Positions 4,352-5,773 of a stretch of 5,773 bases of DNA are shown here, piece by piece. Origin of the DNA: Alphaproteobacteria bacterium UBA1002 (lineage in GTDB: Bacteria; Pseudomonadota; Alphaproteobacteria; Rickettsiales; UBA998). Numbering within the stretch: position 1 is the stretch's first letter; each line of letters begins with the position of its first letter. A program made the position numbers and the translations under genes. The stretch lies in the NCBI GenBank assembly GCA_002291845.1, contig DBAU01000055.1:677-6449 (forward strand). Reading direction: 5' to 3'. Below the pieces are notes generated by a model. It was given only the letters and a program-made list of their open reading frames with translations. It did not search any database and was not told the origin of the DNA.

Positions 4352-5773
4352 TTAGCTCGCGGCCTTCATCTCACCGTCAAAGGTGCGTACATCGACCAGA
4401 TGACCCGCAATCGCTGCGGCCGCAGCCATGGCCGGGCTCATCAGATGCGTGCGCCCGCCGCGCCCCTGGCGCCCCTCGAAATTGCGGTTGGAGGTGGAGG
4501 CACAACGCTCGCCGGGATCGAGCCGGTCAGCGTTCATCGCCAGGCACATCGAGCAGCCTGCTTCGCGCCACTCGAAACCCGCTGCCGTGAAAATGTGATG
4601 CAACCCTTCGGCTTCTGCCTGTTCTTTCACGAGGCCGGAACCGGGGACGACCATCGCCAGCTTCACGTTACCTGCAACTTTGCGGCCTTTCGCCACCGCC
4701 GCGGCGGCGCGCAGATCCTCGATACGGCCATTGGTACACGATCCGATGAAAATTTTATCCACCGGCACTTCGCTGAGCGGGGTGCCGGGGCGCAAGCCCA
4801 TATACTCCAATGACCGCTTCACGGCGGCACGGCGGTTTTCATCGGCGAACGCTTCCGGGGAGGGGACAGTGTCCGTAATCGGCAGCACGTCCTGCGGCGA
4901 GGTACCCCAGGTGACCTGAGGGGCAATCTCCGCAGCGTTGAGCGTCAGCTCCGCGTCGAATGTTGCGCCCTCATCGGTGGAGAAGCTTTTCCAGTATTCC
5001 ACGGCGGCGTCCCAGTCCTTGCCCTGCGGTGCCATGGGGCGGCCTTTCAGATAGGCGAAGGTGGTCTCATCCGGCGCGATGAGGCCCGCGCGTGCGCCCG
5101 CTTCAATCGACATGTTGCACACCGTCATGCGGCCTTCCATGCTGAGCGAACGGATCGCCTCGCCCGCGTACTCGATTACATAGCCCGTGCCGCCGGCCGT
5201 ACCAAGCTTGCCGATGATGGCAAGCACGATGTCCTTCGCGGTGACGCCGAGTGGCAGCTGACCGTTCACGGTGATACGCATGTTTTTGGCACGTTTCTGG
5301 ATCAGCGTTTGGGTCGCCAGCACATGCTCCACCTCGGAGGTGCCAATGCCGAACGCCAGCGCGCCGAACGCGCCATGCGTGGAGGTATGCGAATCTCCGC
5401 AGACAATGGTCATACCCGGCTGGGTGAAGCCCTGCTCCGGGCCGACGATATGCACCACGCCCTGACGCTTGTCGTCCATGCGGAAATAGCGCACGCCGAA
5501 CTCGGCGCAGTTCTTCTCCAGCGTTTCCACCTGGATGCGTGAGGTTTCGTCCTTGATGCCCTGCAGCCGGTCCGGCGTGGTGGGCACGTTATGGTCGGCC
5601 ACCGCCAGCGTCGCATCCGGGCGATGCACTTTACGGCCCGCCATGCGCAGCCCCTCAAACGCCTGCGGCGAGGTCACCTCATGCACGAGGTGGCGGTCAA
5701 TATAAAGCAGGCAGGTGCCATCGGGCTGCGCATCCACAAGGTGGCGCTCCCAGATTTTGTCAAACAGGGTCTT
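4352..5773 (-). CDS. leuC: 3-isopropylmalate dehydratase large subunit LeuC (5' end cut by window edge)
   Basis: LeuC is the catalytic, iron-sulfur subunit of isopropylmalate isomerase and pairs with LeuD. The frame stays open to the window edge with KTLFDKIWERHLVD, the usual LeuC N-terminus, so the GTG at 5737 is an internal Val rather than the start. Visible length is 473 aa, and probably only one to a few residues are missing. The 4Fe-4S ligands are present: C346 in IGSCTNGR, and C407 and C410 in GCSMC (visible numbering), matching the spacing known for E. coli LeuC. Other family motifs are LYIDRHLVHEVTSPQAFEGL, VADHNVPT, CGDSHTSTHGAFGALAFGIGTSEVEHVLATQ (in parts), and SNRNFEGRQG-GGRTHLMSP. 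The acyltransferase gene starts 2 nt after the stop, so leuC heads a tightly packed run of genes ending in leuD. Any promoter or leader regulation lies outside the window. Confidence 0.98.
   Translation of the reverse strand, partial: KTLFDKIWERHLVDAQPDGTCLLYIDRHLVHEVTSPQAFEGLRMAGRKVHRPDATLAVADHNVPTTPDRLQGIKDETSRIQVETLEKNCAEFGVRYFRMDDKRQGVVHIVGPEQGFTQPGMTIVCGDSHTSTHGAFGALAFGIGTSEVEHVLATQTLIQKRAKNMRITVNGQLPLGVTAKDIVLAIIGKLGTAGGTGYVIEYAGEAIRSLSMEGRMTVCNMSIEAGARAGLIAPDETTFAYLKGRPMAPQGKDWDAAVEYWKSFSTDEGATFDAELTLNAAEIAPQVTWGTSPQDVLPITDTVPSPEAFADENRRAAVKRSLEYMGLRPGTPLSEVPVDKIFIGSCTNGRIEDLRAAAAVAKGRKVAGNVKLAMVVPGSGLVKEQAEAEGLHHIFTAAGFEWREAGCSMCLAMNADRLDPGERCASTSNRNFEGRQGRGGRTHLMSPAMAAAAAIAGHLVDVRTFDGEMKAAS

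Noticed and set aside
4352..5737. leuC starting at the GTG at 5737
   Set aside because: The frame continues to the window edge and encodes the conserved LeuC N-terminal segment KTLFDKIWERHLVD, so this GTG is an internal valine.

Overview
The window looks like a chromosomal segment of a moderately GC-rich alphaproteobacterium. The LeuB, LeuC and LeuD proteins are complete or nearly complete, carry their family motifs, and resemble alphaproteobacterial sequences. I cannot resolve the order or genus from sequence alone. No RNA gene, CRISPR array, insertion sequence, integrase or attachment site was seen.

Read in the direction of the leucine genes (minus strand, right to left), the layout is: leuC (5' end just outside the window), a CatB-like hexapeptide acyltransferase, two tiny lipoproteins (56 and 55 aa), an unrecognised 158-aa acidic protein, then leuD. 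These six genes are packed with gaps of 0 to 5 nt or a 4-nt ATGA overlap, and several Shine-Dalgarno sequences lie inside the preceding gene. This suggests one polycistronic, translationally coupled transcript. The two isopropylmalate isomerase subunits, which usually sit close together, are thus separated by about 1.4 kb of accessory genes. Next comes a gene on the opposite strand (1092-2351) whose 3' end overlaps the 3' end of leuD by 42 nt. A 141-bp divergent intergenic region then leads into leuB (minus strand, 3' end cut by the window edge).

LeuCD isomerises 2-isopropylmalate to 3-isopropylmalate and LeuB oxidises and decarboxylates it, so three of the eight genes perform two consecutive steps of leucine synthesis. 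The other five have no obvious role in that pathway.

The most interesting gene is the plus-strand 419-aa protein. It contains a helical repeat with an exact 38-residue period over three units and a degenerate fourth. This matches the octotricopeptide repeat (OPR) pattern, and it is followed by a C-terminal domain with the DG-x-SHF signature of RAP domains. OPR-RAP proteins are best known as organellar RNA-binding factors, so a bacterial one embedded antisense in a leucine operon deserves attention. The second item is the four-gene accessory cassette between leuC and leuD, including the two small lipoproteins and a low-GC orphan gene.
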